NCBI RefSeq assembly: GCF_011753055.1
Contig: NZ_VWWJ01000017.1
Location: 109,413-173,412, forward strand
Direction of reading: 5' to 3'
Source: Burkholderia sp. Ax-1719
GTDB lineage: Bacteria; Pseudomonadota; Gammaproteobacteria; Burkholderiales; Burkholderiaceae
DNA length: 64,000 nt
Shown here: piece by piece, positions 44,430 through 52,758 of the stretch
Layout: the number at the start of each line of letters is the position of its first letter
How positions within the stretch are numbered: the stretch's first letter is position 1
Translations under genes and position numbers: made by a program
Notes under the pieces: model-generated
Databases searched by the model: none
Told to the model about the DNA's origin: nothing
Seen by the model: the letters and a program-made list of their open reading frames with translations, nothing else

Positions 44430-45872
44430 TCAGGCGGTGGTTTTCTGCCCCGCATCGTAGGCGCGTTGCGGGAAGCTGTTTTTCGCGAGATAGCTCGGCG
44501 AGTGGATGTGATGCTGAAGGTGCAGCAGTGTGTCCGCGGCCTGCTGCAACAACGGTTTGATCTGCTCCTTGCTGATGCCGTCAAAGCGCAGCGAGCGCCG
44601 ATGGATCACCTCCACGAGTTCGGCCACGGTGTCGCCCACGAAGCGCGCGCATTCACGCTCTTGCGCGGTCTGGTCGTCGGGCGTCATCACGCGCACGACG
44701 GCGCGCGATCCCGCATCGATGGCAATCCCGTGCACCGACGGATAACCCGGGTCCATGAGGGCTTCGATCGCATCGAATCGCTGCGCCGTGGTTGAGGCTT
44801 CCATGATCGCGTGAAAGCCATAGCGCTCGCGCGCCTCGATCTCCTGCGCGCTCAAGAGCGTTTTATGCGTGGTGAACAGGGTGACGAGCGGCACGGCGAT
44901 GTCCGCCCGCGCGCAGAATTGTCCGACGCTGCGTCCCGTGCTGACCACATCGACGACGGCGCTGTGCGGCGTGATGCGCGAGCGGAATCCGCTATCAGCC
45001 TGACCGGACGTCAGCAGACGGCGATTGAAGTCGATGGTCTCGCTATCGAAGCCCGGCATCAGCGCCCGGAACACGGCGGACAGATGAACGCCTTCTCTTG
45101 CTGCGAACAGATAGTGGCGGATATCGTGTTCCTGCGCGTGCAGACGCAGAAAGAGCGCATAGAGCAGGAGCAGCCCAAGCAATTCGCCGGTCACGGCATG
45201 TTCGAACGCGACCGCGCGCGCAGGCGTGCAACGCAGGCGCACCTCGCGCAGCGCCAGTGCGACGTCCTTCAAATTGGCCTGCAGCAAGGTGTTTTCCCAC
45301 GGCGTCACGCCGGTATCCGTCACATGCTGTGTATGGATGTGAAAGCGCTGGGGCAGGGCAATGTCGGCGTGCCGGTTGTCGCCGTGATGGCGGCGCACGA
45401 TGTAGTGCTGCAGGATGAGCGGCCAGACCGTGCCGGTGCTCTTGCCCCAGTTGCCCACCACTGGCGGAAAGCGGTTGTGCCGAAGCCCGCAGATGCGCTG
45501 GAGGATGTCGGTGATGATGTCTTCGGGCATGTACATGTCCGAAACGATCAGGTCGCCGCGTGCGACCTGCGAGATTTGCGCCTGCACGGGAATGAGCTGA
45601 TCGAGTTCGGTTGCGACTTCGAGCGCAAAGAGCGCCGGCGCGGTCGTGCGCGCATCGGCTCCTGTGGTGCGGCAGAACTGCCGGTAGATTTCGCGCAGAT
45701 CGTAAGGCTTGCCGATGGCGTCCAGATCGCGCTGTGCCTGAAGGCGCGCATTCTTGAAGCCTTGCAGGCCGGTTTTGGGCGCCATCAGTTCGAAGATGCT
45801 GTCGGGCAGGATGTGAAAGCGTCCCACCAGCGTATCGAAGAGATCCCAAGAATCGACGGTTTTCCTGAACAT
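44430..45872 (-). CDS. Large HAD-superfamily protein (COG5610-like)
   Basis: 480-residue cytoplasmic protein. HAD motif I is the N-terminal SWDLFDTLVGR (nucleophile Asp near residue 10, second acid replaced by Phe as in several HAD groups). Motif II is IVSDMYMP near 135, and motif III is probably the Lys of GNWGKSTGTVWPL. This resembles the predicted HAD hydrolases of COG5610, often found in polysaccharide loci. The C-terminal 250 residues contain EGVHLSAVFRALMPG and VDVVSTGRSVGQF, like the second domain of that group. No polysaccharide genes surround it. The substrate is unknown. Confidence 0.65.
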   Translation of the reverse strand: MFRKTVDSWDLFDTLVGRFHILPDSIFELMAPKTGLQGFKNARLQAQRDLDAIGKPYDLREIYRQFCRTTGADARTTAPALFALEVATELDQLIPVQAQISQVARGDLIVSDMYMPEDIITDILQRICGLRHNRFPPVVGNWGKSTGTVWPLILQHYIVRRHHGDNRHADIALPQRFHIHTQHVTDTGVTPWENTLLQANLKDVALALREVRLRCTPARAVAFEHAVTGELLGLLLLYALFLRLHAQEHDIRHYLFAAREGVHLSAVFRALMPGFDSETIDFNRRLLTSGQADSGFRSRITPHSAVVDVVSTGRSVGQFCARADIAVPLVTLFTTHKTLLSAQEIEARERYGFHAIMEASTTAQRFDAIEALMDPGYPSVHGIAIDAGSRAVVRVMTPDDQTAQERECARFVGDTVAELVEVIHRRSLRFDGISKEQIKPLLQQAADTLLHLQHHIHSPSYLAKNSFPQRAYDAGQKTTA

Positions 45873-46217
45873 GCGCGCCTCTGTTCGATGATGCGCGGGC
45901 GGTGCGCCCACCTGCATTGATCCGCAAGGAGCCGACGCGTCGCGATGACTTTGATGAGGTCGCATCTTAGGCAGGCGATCAGGTCGTCGCCATCGAATAG
46001 GTTCGATTCTTTGATGCGGGAGCAGGAACGCGCGCTTTTCGCGCTCGACGCGGCAGGCGGCAGGCGGCCAGACGCTGCGCGAGGCGCAAATAAAAAAGGC
46101 GTCACGGTTTCCCGTGACGCCAAACCAGCAAAAGGCCCCGGCTCGCGCCCTATGCGCGATCGGGGCACCTCTCGCGTCGACTCAGTACGTCATTGCGTGC
46201 ATGACTGGGCGCATGGC
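45873..46217. other. 345-base gap between the HAD gene and the purine permease gene
   Basis: Apart from the terminator at 46091-46121, only a weaker GC-rich hairpin (GGCCCCG/CGGGGC, about 46135-46180) is seen. No gene was recognised. The promoter of the HAD gene should lie in its left part. Confidence 0.4.
46091..46121 (-). terminator. Rho-independent terminator after the purine permease gene
   Basis: GGCGTCACGG/CCGTGACGCC is a 10 bp perfect stem around TTTC. On the minus strand it is followed by a run of T (A run 46092-46097 on the plus strand). It lies about 100 bases downstream of the permease stop. Confidence 0.88.
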
Positions 46218-47690
46218 TCAGTGCGCTGCCGTGCGCTGCATTTCGTGACCGGCTTCCGGGCCGCCTTGTGCGTGGCTGCCTTCGAGATCGTGACCGGCGC
46301 GGCGGATGTCACGCTCGGCGGCGCGTTCGCTTTTCACGCCGTTGAAGATGATGTTCAGGATCACTGCCGACACCGAAGCCAGCAGAATGCCGCTATGCAG
46401 GATCGGCGAAAGAGCCGGCGGCAGTTGCGCGAAGAAGTGCGGCGACACCACCGGCACGAGGCCAAAGCCCACGCTCACCGCGACGATGAACAGGTTGTGC
46501 TGGTTCTTCACGAAATCGACCTTCGAGAGCACCTTGATGCCGTTCGCGGCCACCATGCCGAACATCACCAGGCCCGCGCCGCCCAGTACGAACGGCGGCA
46601 CCGACGCGACCATCTGCGCCATCTTCGGGAACAGGCCGAGCAGCACGAGGATCACGCCGCCCATCGCGCAGACGTAACGGCTCTTCACGCCCGTCACGCC
46701 GATCAGGCCGACGTTCTGCGAGAACGAGGTGTGCGGGAACGAGTTGAAGATGCCGCCGATCATCGTGCCCAGACCGTCGACGCGCAGGCCGCGCACGAGC
46801 GTCGCCTGATCGACCGGACGATCCACCATGTCGCCCACAGCGAGGAACATGCCGGTCGATTCGATGAAGGTCACGAACATCACGATCACCATGGTCGCGA
46901 TCGGCAGGACATGGAACTTCGGCAGGCCGAAGTGGAACGGCATGACGAAGCCGACCCACGGTGCGTGCGTGACGCCGTCGAGGCTCACGCGGCCGAGCGC
47001 CAGCGCAATCGCGAAGCCCGCGACGATGCCGAGCAGCACCGAAATATTGGCGACGAAGCCGCGACCAAACTTGTTGATGAGCAGGATCAGCATCAGCACG
47101 AGCAGCGAGAGGCCGAGGTAAATCGGGTCGCCGTAATGCGGGTTGCCCACGCCGCCCGCGGCCCAGTTGATGCCCACTTCCATCAGCGAGAGGCCGATCA
47201 CGGCGATCACCGTGCCCACCACGACGGGCGGGAAAAAGCGCAGCAGCTTGCCGATCAGCGGCGCAATCACGATGCCGATCGCGCCCGCCGCAATGGTCGA
47301 GCCGAAGATGTCGAGAATGCCCAGCGACGGATTGGTGCCGATGGCGATCATCGGGCCGACGGAGGCGAACGTGCAGCCCATGATGACGGGCAGGCGAATG
47401 CCGAAGATCCACAGGCCGAGCGTCTGGATCAGCGTGGCGATGCCGCAGGCGAACAGGTCGGCGCTGATGAGGAAAGCCACCTGATCTTTCGGCAGACCAA
47501 TGGCGCCGCCGATGATGAGCGGCACCGCAACCGCGCCCGCATACATCACGAGCACGTGCTGGATGCCGAGCGTGAGAAGCTGGCCGAACGGCAGGCGCTC
47601 GTCGCACGGGTGAACCTGGTCGCGGCCACTCTGTCGGGACTGGGCCTGCTCCCTTTCGATACCCTGGGGATGCATGTCGTCTCTCTCCAT
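46218..47690 (-). CDS. NCS2-family purine permease (xanthine/urate type)
   Basis: 490-residue inner-membrane nucleobase:cation symporter with about 14 membrane segments. Seen: LTLGIQHVLVMYAGAVAVPL in TM1, GVKSRYVCAMGG near TM10, and the NCS2 signature FIESTGMFLAVGDMVDRP (substrate Glu) with NSFPHTSFSQNVGLIGVTG. The Gln/Asn-Ser-Phe pattern favours xanthine or urate rather than uracil (inference). The start may be ATG 47690 or 47675; the first 30 residues are hydrophilic. The C-terminal tail is hydrophilic and His-rich. It stands alone. Confidence 0.9.
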   Translation of the reverse strand: MERDDMHPQGIEREQAQSRQSGRDQVHPCDERLPFGQLLTLGIQHVLVMYAGAVAVPLIIGGAIGLPKDQVAFLISADLFACGIATLIQTLGLWIFGIRLPVIMGCTFASVGPMIAIGTNPSLGILDIFGSTIAAGAIGIVIAPLIGKLLRFFPPVVVGTVIAVIGLSLMEVGINWAAGGVGNPHYGDPIYLGLSLLVLMLILLINKFGRGFVANISVLLGIVAGFAIALALGRVSLDGVTHAPWVGFVMPFHFGLPKFHVLPIATMVIVMFVTFIESTGMFLAVGDMVDRPVDQATLVRGLRVDGLGTMIGGIFNSFPHTSFSQNVGLIGVTGVKSRYVCAMGGVILVLLGLFPKMAQMVASVPPFVLGGAGLVMFGMVAANGIKVLSKVDFVKNQHNLFIVAVSVGFGLVPVVSPHFFAQLPPALSPILHSGILLASVSAVILNIIFNGVKSERAAERDIRRAGHDLEGSHAQGGPEAGHEMQRTAAH

Positions 47691-48281
47691 CTTCGTTTGG
47701 GAATATGGCCTCCAAGGTATGCGGGACGAAAATAAGCAACAAGACCGCTGGGGACTATTCCGTGCTTTCCGGGGGCGATATGCGCGCGGCTCGCCAGAGG
47801 CGCGTTATTGGGGGGAGATTACGCGTCGAGATGGGCGCGCGACGATGTTGCGGCGCGTTGCAATGGGGCGCGCGAGACGCCGAAAGACGGCGTTGGGGCT
47901 GCTTTTCAAGCGCTGTAAAGGATTCCGATGGATTCGGGCGAGGGCGCAAGACGTGATGGCCGCGCGAGATTGGCGGATGGGTCATGCAGGGAAAAAGGCG
48001 CGGCGGGGCGGACTACCTATGGTCTCGCCGTTATGATCTCTATTTCGCCTGGCGCATGTGAGCCATTTTGCATCGCGCGACAAGCCACCGGGTTAACCCG
48101 CGAACAGGCCGCGAACGCGTGCGAAATGGGTCGAACTGGCGCTGATCCATCCGTCGGCGGATCGCGGTGTTCGCATCGCTCGCGACTGACAAATGGTACC
48201 GCTATCATGGCTCTTTTCGCCGCGGCGATCCAGCCCTCGATTGCATCGCGGCGCTCCTCTTCCTCTCTTCATTAATCTCGC
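47691..48281. other. 591-base divergent gap, purine permease / FGGY kinase
   Basis: No convincing gene is seen; the stretch 47770-47960 is G-rich on the plus strand with no coding bias. A LacI-type palindrome (48193-48208) lies 74 bases upstream of the kinase start. Promoters of both divergent genes must be in this region. Confidence 0.45.
48193..48208. promoter_or_regulatory. Candidate LacI-family operator upstream of the FGGY kinase gene
   Basis: ATGGTACCGCTATCAT, an imperfect palindrome (ATGnTA-N4-TAnCAT) of the shape used by LacI-family sugar regulators such as GntR. No LacI-family gene is in the window. Confidence 0.35.
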
Positions 48282-49766
48282 ATGAACGCATCGCTCACGC
48301 GCTTTCTCGGCATCGATCTTGGCACCGGTTCGCTCAAAGTAGCGCTCGTCGATGAGGCGGGCGTCGAGCGCGCCGTCGCGAGCGTCGCCTATACGCTGGA
48401 GACGCCGCAGCCCGGCTGGGCGGAAATCGATGTCGAGCGCTGGTGGCGTGCGCTGGTCGATGCCTGCGCGCGCCTGCCCGAAGACGAACGCGCGGCGGTG
48501 CGCGGCATCGGCTTTTCCGGACAGATGCACGGCGTCGTGCTCACCGATGCGACGGGCCGCGCGCTGCGTCCTGCGATGCTGTGGCCGGATACGCGCGCGC
48601 ACGCGTTGCTCGATGCGTGGCAAGACGATGCGCAGAACAGCGAAGGCGCGGCGTCGAATCCCGTCGCGCCGGGTATGGCCGGCCCGCTGCTGCGCTGGGT
48701 GTTGCAGCACGAACGCGCGATCGCCGATGCCGCGCAGTGGGCGCTGCAGCCGAAGGACTGGCTGCGTGTGCATCTGGCGGGCGCGGCACAGGACGCCTTC
48801 GTCGCCGATCCGTCCGATGCCTGCGCGACCGCGCTCGCCGCGCCCGACGGCGCATGGGATCTCGCCTTGATCGAGCGGCTGGGGTTGCCCGCGCGCTGGT
48901 TCGCGCCGCTCGCGGCTTCGGGTGCGGTGAGCGGCACGCTGCACGCCGACGCCGCGCGTGCGCTCGGTGTGCCTGAGGGCGTCGTGCTCGCAACGGGCGC
49001 GGGCGATACGCCGTGCGCGGCGCTCGGCAGCGGCCTGCATGAAGACGGCGACGCCTTGCTCACCACCGGCACGGGCGGCCAGATTCTCGTCACCGCGCGC
49101 ACGGCGCCGCCCGCGCGTCGCGGTCTGCATCGTTATCGATCGGCGAGCGGCGGCTGGTATGCGATGGCCGCGATGCAGAACGTGGGCGTCGCGCTCGAAG
49201 CGGCGCGCGGCTGGCTCGCCTACGATTGGGCGCAGGCGTATGAAGACGCGTTCGCCGCGCTGCCTTCGCCCACGCTGACCTTCCTGCCGTATCTGAGCGG
49301 CGAGCGTTCGCCGTGGCTCGATCCGGCGGCGCGCGGCGGTTGGCTGGGCGCGGGCATCGGCGATACGCGCGGCGTGCTGATGCGCGCCGCCTTCGAAGGC
49401 GTGGCCTTTGCGCTGCGTGCCGGTCTCGACGCCTTGCGGGAAGCGAATCGCGCCGAAGGCAGCGAAGCGCCGATTGCAACGCTGAAGCTTGCGGGCGGCG
49501 GTTCGGTCGATCCGCGCTGGCGGCAACTGCTGGCGGATACGCTTGGCGCGCGGCTCGATGCCATCGACTGTCCGAACGCGGCCACGCGCGGTGCGGCCTT
49601 GCTGGGCGGCGTGGCAGCCGGACATTGGCGTATCGGCGAACTCGCGGCGCTCGCGCCCGCCGCCACGCGCGTGGCCGAGCCGCGCGAGGACGCCGCGCTC
49701 GCACAACGCTATGCACGCTTTATCGATCTCTATGGCCGCGTGCGGACGTGGTTTCCCACGCCCTGA
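48282..49766 (+). CDS. xylB: FGGY-family sugar kinase, xylulokinase
   Basis: Cytoplasmic kinase phosphorylating D-xylulose (or a related ketose) with ATP. 494 residues. FGGY marks: GIDLGTGSLKVALVDEAG at the N-terminus, the substrate segment GFSGQMHGVVL near residue 75 typical of xylulokinases, LWPDTRA, the ATP-binding TTGTGGQI, and the signature GVLMRAAFEGVAFALRAGLD followed by LAGGGSVDPRWRQLLAD. The gene is followed by fghA after 52 bases, an unusual pairing. D-xylulose could come from polyol oxidation by the SmoS-type enzyme farther right (inference). Confidence 0.9.
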   Translation: MNASLTRFLGIDLGTGSLKVALVDEAGVERAVASVAYTLETPQPGWAEIDVERWWRALVDACARLPEDERAAVRGIGFSGQMHGVVLTDATGRALRPAMLWPDTRAHALLDAWQDDAQNSEGAASNPVAPGMAGPLLRWVLQHERAIADAAQWALQPKDWLRVHLAGAAQDAFVADPSDACATALAAPDGAWDLALIERLGLPARWFAPLAASGAVSGTLHADAARALGVPEGVVLATGAGDTPCAALGSGLHEDGDALLTTGTGGQILVTARTAPPARRGLHRYRSASGGWYAMAAMQNVGVALEAARGWLAYDWAQAYEDAFAALPSPTLTFLPYLSGERSPWLDPAARGGWLGAGIGDTRGVLMRAAFEGVAFALRAGLDALREANRAEGSEAPIATLKLAGGGSVDPRWRQLLADTLGARLDAIDCPNAATRGAALLGGVAAGHWRIGELAALAPAATRVAEPREDAALAQRYARFIDLYGRVRTWFPTP

Positions 49767-49818
49767 AAACCGGCCTGAACACCATCGGATTCAAAACAAC
49801 GCGAACATCGGAGCCACC

Positions 49819-50664
49819 ATGCTGATCCTGATTGAAGAACACGCCTGCTACGACGGCGTGCAGCGCATCTACAAACACGATTCCGAAACCATCGGCCTGC
49901 CGATGCGGTTCTCGGTCTATCTGCCGCCGCAGGCGCGCACGCAGAAAGTGCCGGGGCTGTTCTATCTTGCGGGCCTGACCTGCACCGAAGAAACCTTCCC
50001 GATCAAGGCGGGTGCGCAGCGCTTCGCGGCCCAGCACGGCATCGCGCTGATCGCGCCGGACACCAGCCCGCGCGGCGCGAACGTGCCGGGCGAAGCCGAT
50101 GCGTGGGACTTCGGCGTCGGCGCGGGTTTCTATCTCGACGCCACGCGCGAGCCGTGGGCCAAACACTGGCGCATGGGCAGCTACGTGCGCGATGAACTGC
50201 GCGAAGCGGTCACCACGAACCTGCCCATCGACGGCGCGCGCCTGGGCATCTTCGGCCATTCGATGGGCGGTCACGGCGCACTCACGCTGGCGCTGAAGAA
50301 TCCGGACATTTATCGCTCGGTGTCGGCATTTGCGCCGATCGCCGCGCCCACGCGCTGCCCGTGGGGCGAGAAGGCGTTCTCGGGCTATCTGGGCGACGAC
50401 CGCGAAGCGTGGAAGCAATACGACGCCAGCGAACTCGTTGGCCAGGCCGCGCGCAAGTTCGAGGAGGGCATCCTCGTCGATCAAGGTCTCGCGGACGCTT
50501 TCCTGCCGAACCAGCTGAACCCGGACGTGTTCGAAGCCGCCTGCGAGGCCGCTGGCCAGCCGCTCACGCTGCGCCGTCACGAGGGCTACGATCACGGCTA
50601 TTTCTTCATCCAGAGCTTTATCGAAGACCATCTGGCGCACCACGCGCGGGTGCTGCTGAAGTAA
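49819..50664 (+). CDS. fghA: S-formylglutathione hydrolase
   Basis: Esterase D-type enzyme that hydrolyses S-formylglutathione in glutathione-dependent formaldehyde detoxification. 281 residues, the normal length. Seen: GLFYLAGLTCTEETFPIKAG, APDTSPRGANVPGE, the nucleophile elbow FGHSMGGHGALTLAL near residue 147, and the catalytic His in GYDHGYFFI. ATG 49819 starts at the family N-terminus with GGAG 4-7 bases upstream. Its usual partner, the class III alcohol dehydrogenase gene, is not in this window. Confidence 0.95.
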   Translation: MLILIEEHACYDGVQRIYKHDSETIGLPMRFSVYLPPQARTQKVPGLFYLAGLTCTEETFPIKAGAQRFAAQHGIALIAPDTSPRGANVPGEADAWDFGVGAGFYLDATREPWAKHWRMGSYVRDELREAVTTNLPIDGARLGIFGHSMGGHGALTLALKNPDIYRSVSAFAPIAAPTRCPWGEKAFSGYLGDDREAWKQYDASELVGQAARKFEEGILVDQGLADAFLPNQLNPDVFEAACEAAGQPLTLRRHEGYDHGYFFIQSFIEDHLAHHARVLLK

Positions 50665-50710
50665 GCGCGGAAGGGCGCTGCGGGCATGGCTTCCGACCCC
50701 GTGTGAAACT

Positions 50711-50755
50711 TTGATATCTGGTCAACTTGGTACTATCATCTGGTCAGGTTGATCT
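50711..50755 (+). promoter_or_regulatory. Promoter with direct-repeat operator of the antitoxin/PIN/patatin cassette
   Basis: TTGATA (50711-50716) and TATCAT (50734-50739) form a -35/-10 pair with a 17-base spacer. Two direct copies, ATCTGGTCAACTTGG (50716-50730) and ATCTGGTCAGGTTGA (50738-50752), are 22 bases apart, two helical turns, and cover the promoter. This is the layout of an autoregulated toxin-antitoxin promoter. Confidence 0.6.
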
Positions 50756-50773
50756 TTTTCTGGAGTACCGGCC

Positions 50774-51157
50774 ATGCCCGCATCCCTTCTCGATCCGAAA
50801 GCCAGCAAGGAAACCGCCGAGCGACGCAAGGTCGATTTCCAGGCAGCCGTGAAGGCGATCGCCGCGCGCGTGGGCGCGACCAACGTGGACACGGCCGGCA
50901 CGCCTATTTCGGCGTTCAAGACCAATTATTCGAGCGTGCTCAAGCGCGTGAAGTCGGGTTCGGTCGAGATCGTCAATCAAGGCCCGGAGCCGTTCATCAT
51001 CCTCGGCCTCGATCAGGCCGTCGCGCTCATGTCCAACACGGTGAGCGACCGCACCGTGGCGGAAGTGTTCGCCGGACTGCCCTCGGTGCCCGCCACCGGC
51101 AAGCTGCCGCGCGACGTGTCCATCGACGCCGAAGATCACTACCGCGTGCCGCGCTAG
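50774..51157 (+). CDS. Phd/YefM-like antitoxin-type protein
   Basis: 127-residue protein. Residues 1-40 are helical and charged. From about residue 43 the sequence TPISAFKTNYSSVLKRVKSG followed by VEIVNQGPEPFIILGLD has the Phd/YefM fold pattern (helix, then two strands ending in a hydrophobic hairpin). The C-terminal 40 residues are acidic and proline-containing, as expected of a toxin-wrapping tail. TGGAG sits 11-15 bases before the ATG. It is the first gene of a three-gene unit: PIN-like gene after 62 bases, patatin gene 4 bases further. It probably binds the repeats at 50716-50752 (inference). The N-terminal extension is longer than in classic Phd. Confidence 0.65.
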   Translation: MPASLLDPKASKETAERRKVDFQAAVKAIAARVGATNVDTAGTPISAFKTNYSSVLKRVKSGSVEIVNQGPEPFIILGLDQAVALMSNTVSDRTVAEVFAGLPSVPATGKLPRDVSIDAEDHYRVPR

Positions 51158-51219
51158 AACACCTGACGGCGCGGCACCCGTAAAACGAAGACCAATAACG
51201 CAAACAACGCAGGCCGTTC

Positions 51220-51678
51220 ATGCCGAGATTCCTGTTGGGCACCAATACGCTCATCGACATGTGTATCGAAGACACCGCCTCGCGCAAATGGATCGAAGGC
51301 GGGGTGAAGGCGCGCGACATCAATCTGAGCGTCATCAGCGTGGCGGCCGCCCGTCAGGTGATCGCCCAGCACAAGACCAGCGAGCCGCGTCGCGCGGCGT
51401 TCAAGAAGGCGCTCGAAGCGCGTCTGGCCGCGCTGCTCGACGATGGCTCCGTGATGCTGCCGTTCGCGGAAAACGAGGCCGCCGAGTGGGAACAGTGGCG
51501 CGGCCATCATCCGCTCGAAATTGAGAAAAGCGGCCAGCGTCATGCGGTCGGCCAGGATACGCGCATGGTGATCGCCACCGCCGTTGCCAACGGCTGCACG
51601 CTGGTCGAACCCGAAGAGACGTACCACCGCGAGCTGCGCAAGCTTCAGGTGGAAGTCGTGTCCCTGCTAGAGGTCTAA
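51220..51678 (+). CDS. PIN-domain-like protein with substituted catalytic residues
   Basis: 152 residues. The fold pattern of a VapC-type PIN domain is visible: FLLGTNTLIDM at the start, LSVISVAAARQVI for the second helix, and VGQDTRMVIATAVANGCTLVEPE near residues 110-131. The usual catalytic acids are altered: the first Asp (LLDTN in VapC) is Gly7, the Glu of the second motif aligns with Ala43, the third Asp is displaced by one (Asp113), and the fourth aligns with Glu130. It may be inactive as a nuclease or be a divergent family. It sits between the antitoxin-like gene and the patatin gene. Confidence 0.6.
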   Translation: MPRFLLGTNTLIDMCIEDTASRKWIEGGVKARDINLSVISVAAARQVIAQHKTSEPRRAAFKKALEARLAALLDDGSVMLPFAENEAAEWEQWRGHHPLEIEKSGQRHAVGQDTRMVIATAVANGCTLVEPEETYHRELRKLQVEVVSLLEV

Positions 51679-51682
51679 GCCC

Positions 51683-52684
51683 TTGGACGACCAGTTCCGG
51701 GTGCCCGACGGCCGGCTCACCCCGGCGCCCGCCTGCACGCGCGTGCTGAGCCTGTCGGGCGGCGGCTATCGCGGGCTTTATACGGCGCGGCTGCTGGCGC
51801 GCATCGAAGAGAGCGAGCGCTTTGGCGATGGGTTGGACAAAGGCGGTACGCCGATCGGCACGCGTTTCGATCTGATCGCGGGCACGTCGGTCGGCGGCAT
51901 TCTGGCGGCGGGTCTGGCCGCGGGCGTGAGCGCGCGCGATCTCTACGCGATGCTCGCGCAGTGGGGGCCGACGATCTTCCCGAAGCTCTCGCTGCGCACC
52001 TTGCGCAAGCTCTTCAGCGAAAAGGTCTATGCGGCGGAGCCGCTCGAACGTGCCATCGTCGCGTGTCTGGACGGCTGGGCGGGCAAGCGTCTGGCCGAGA
52101 TCGACACGCCGCTCATGCTCACGACCGTGAGCTGGTCGCTCGGCGAGTTGCGTCTGCTGCGCAGCAAGGGCCTGGCGGGCGATGACGCGGATACCTGCAC
52201 GCTGCTCGAAGCCACTCGCGCCACCTCGGCCGCGCCCGCGCATTTTCCGGCGATGCTGCTCGACGACGACTGGCATGTCGATGGCGGTCTCGCCGCGAAT
52301 TGCCCCGATGCGCACGCGTTGAACCAGGCCCAGCGGCGCGGCGTGCCGGTGCGCATGCTGAGCGTCGGCACCACGGGCGTGCGCCATCGCAGCGTGCCGA
52401 GCCGCCTGCCGCTGCGCGGTCTCGCCTGGGCGCAGCCGGCGCTCGCGCTGAGCATGGAGGCGCAGGAGCGCATGGCGCAGGCCACCTGCGAGCGCGAACT
52501 ACGCGAGCGCTATCTGCATCTGAACAGCGACGCAGGCGCCGATCAGGAGGTGCTGCGCGGTCTCGACATCGCTACGCCCGACGCCACGGCGGCGCTCACG
52601 CGGCTGGCGGATCAGCGCTTCGAAGACCTGCTCGCGAGCGCCGATGAATCGCGCAGGCTGCGTCTCATCATGGGCGACGGCTGA
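51683..52684 (+). CDS. Patatin-like phospholipase, CapV-like
   Basis: 333-residue cytoplasmic serine lipase. The patatin core is intact: oxyanion loop LSGGGYRGLYTARLLARIEE near residue 25, nucleophile S69 in IAGTSVGGILAAGLA, and catalytic Asp200 in HVDGGLAANCPDA. ATRATSAAPAHFPA is shared with CapV-type phospholipases of CBASS defence, but no CD-NTase gene is nearby. TTG 51683 is the probable start: AGAGGT lies 9-14 bases upstream and no ATG precedes the domain. It starts 4 bases after the PIN-like gene, so it is co-translated with it. Last gene before a terminator. The substrate would be membrane phospholipid (family knowledge). Confidence 0.85.
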   Translation: MDDQFRVPDGRLTPAPACTRVLSLSGGGYRGLYTARLLARIEESERFGDGLDKGGTPIGTRFDLIAGTSVGGILAAGLAAGVSARDLYAMLAQWGPTIFPKLSLRTLRKLFSEKVYAAEPLERAIVACLDGWAGKRLAEIDTPLMLTTVSWSLGELRLLRSKGLAGDDADTCTLLEATRATSAAPAHFPAMLLDDDWHVDGGLAANCPDAHALNQAQRRGVPVRMLSVGTTGVRHRSVPSRLPLRGLAWAQPALALSMEAQERMAQATCERELRERYLHLNSDAGADQEVLRGLDIATPDATAALTRLADQRFEDLLASADESRRLRLIMGDG

Positions 52685-52701
52685 GGTCTCTTCGGGCAAT
52701 A

Positions 52702-52739
52702 AAAAACGGCGTTGACCCGCAAAGGGCAACGCCGTTTTT
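52702..52739. terminator. Bidirectional terminator after the patatin gene
   Basis: AAAAACGGCGTTG pairs with CAACGCCGTTTTT (13 bp) around a 12-base loop, with T runs on both strands. It ends the cassette and the convergent znu operon. Confidence 0.92.
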
Positions 52740-52758
52740 CATGGCCGAACGGATGCGC

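Noticed and set aside
47755..48275. Several short open frames between the purine permease and the FGGY kinase
   Set aside because: All are Arg/Gly-rich without ribosome sites, third-position bias or recognisable motifs.
51683..52684. Calling the patatin cassette a CBASS system
   Set aside because: No cyclic-nucleotide synthase (CD-NTase), ubiquitin-like or HORMA/TRIP13 genes are present within the window; only the effector resembles CBASS.
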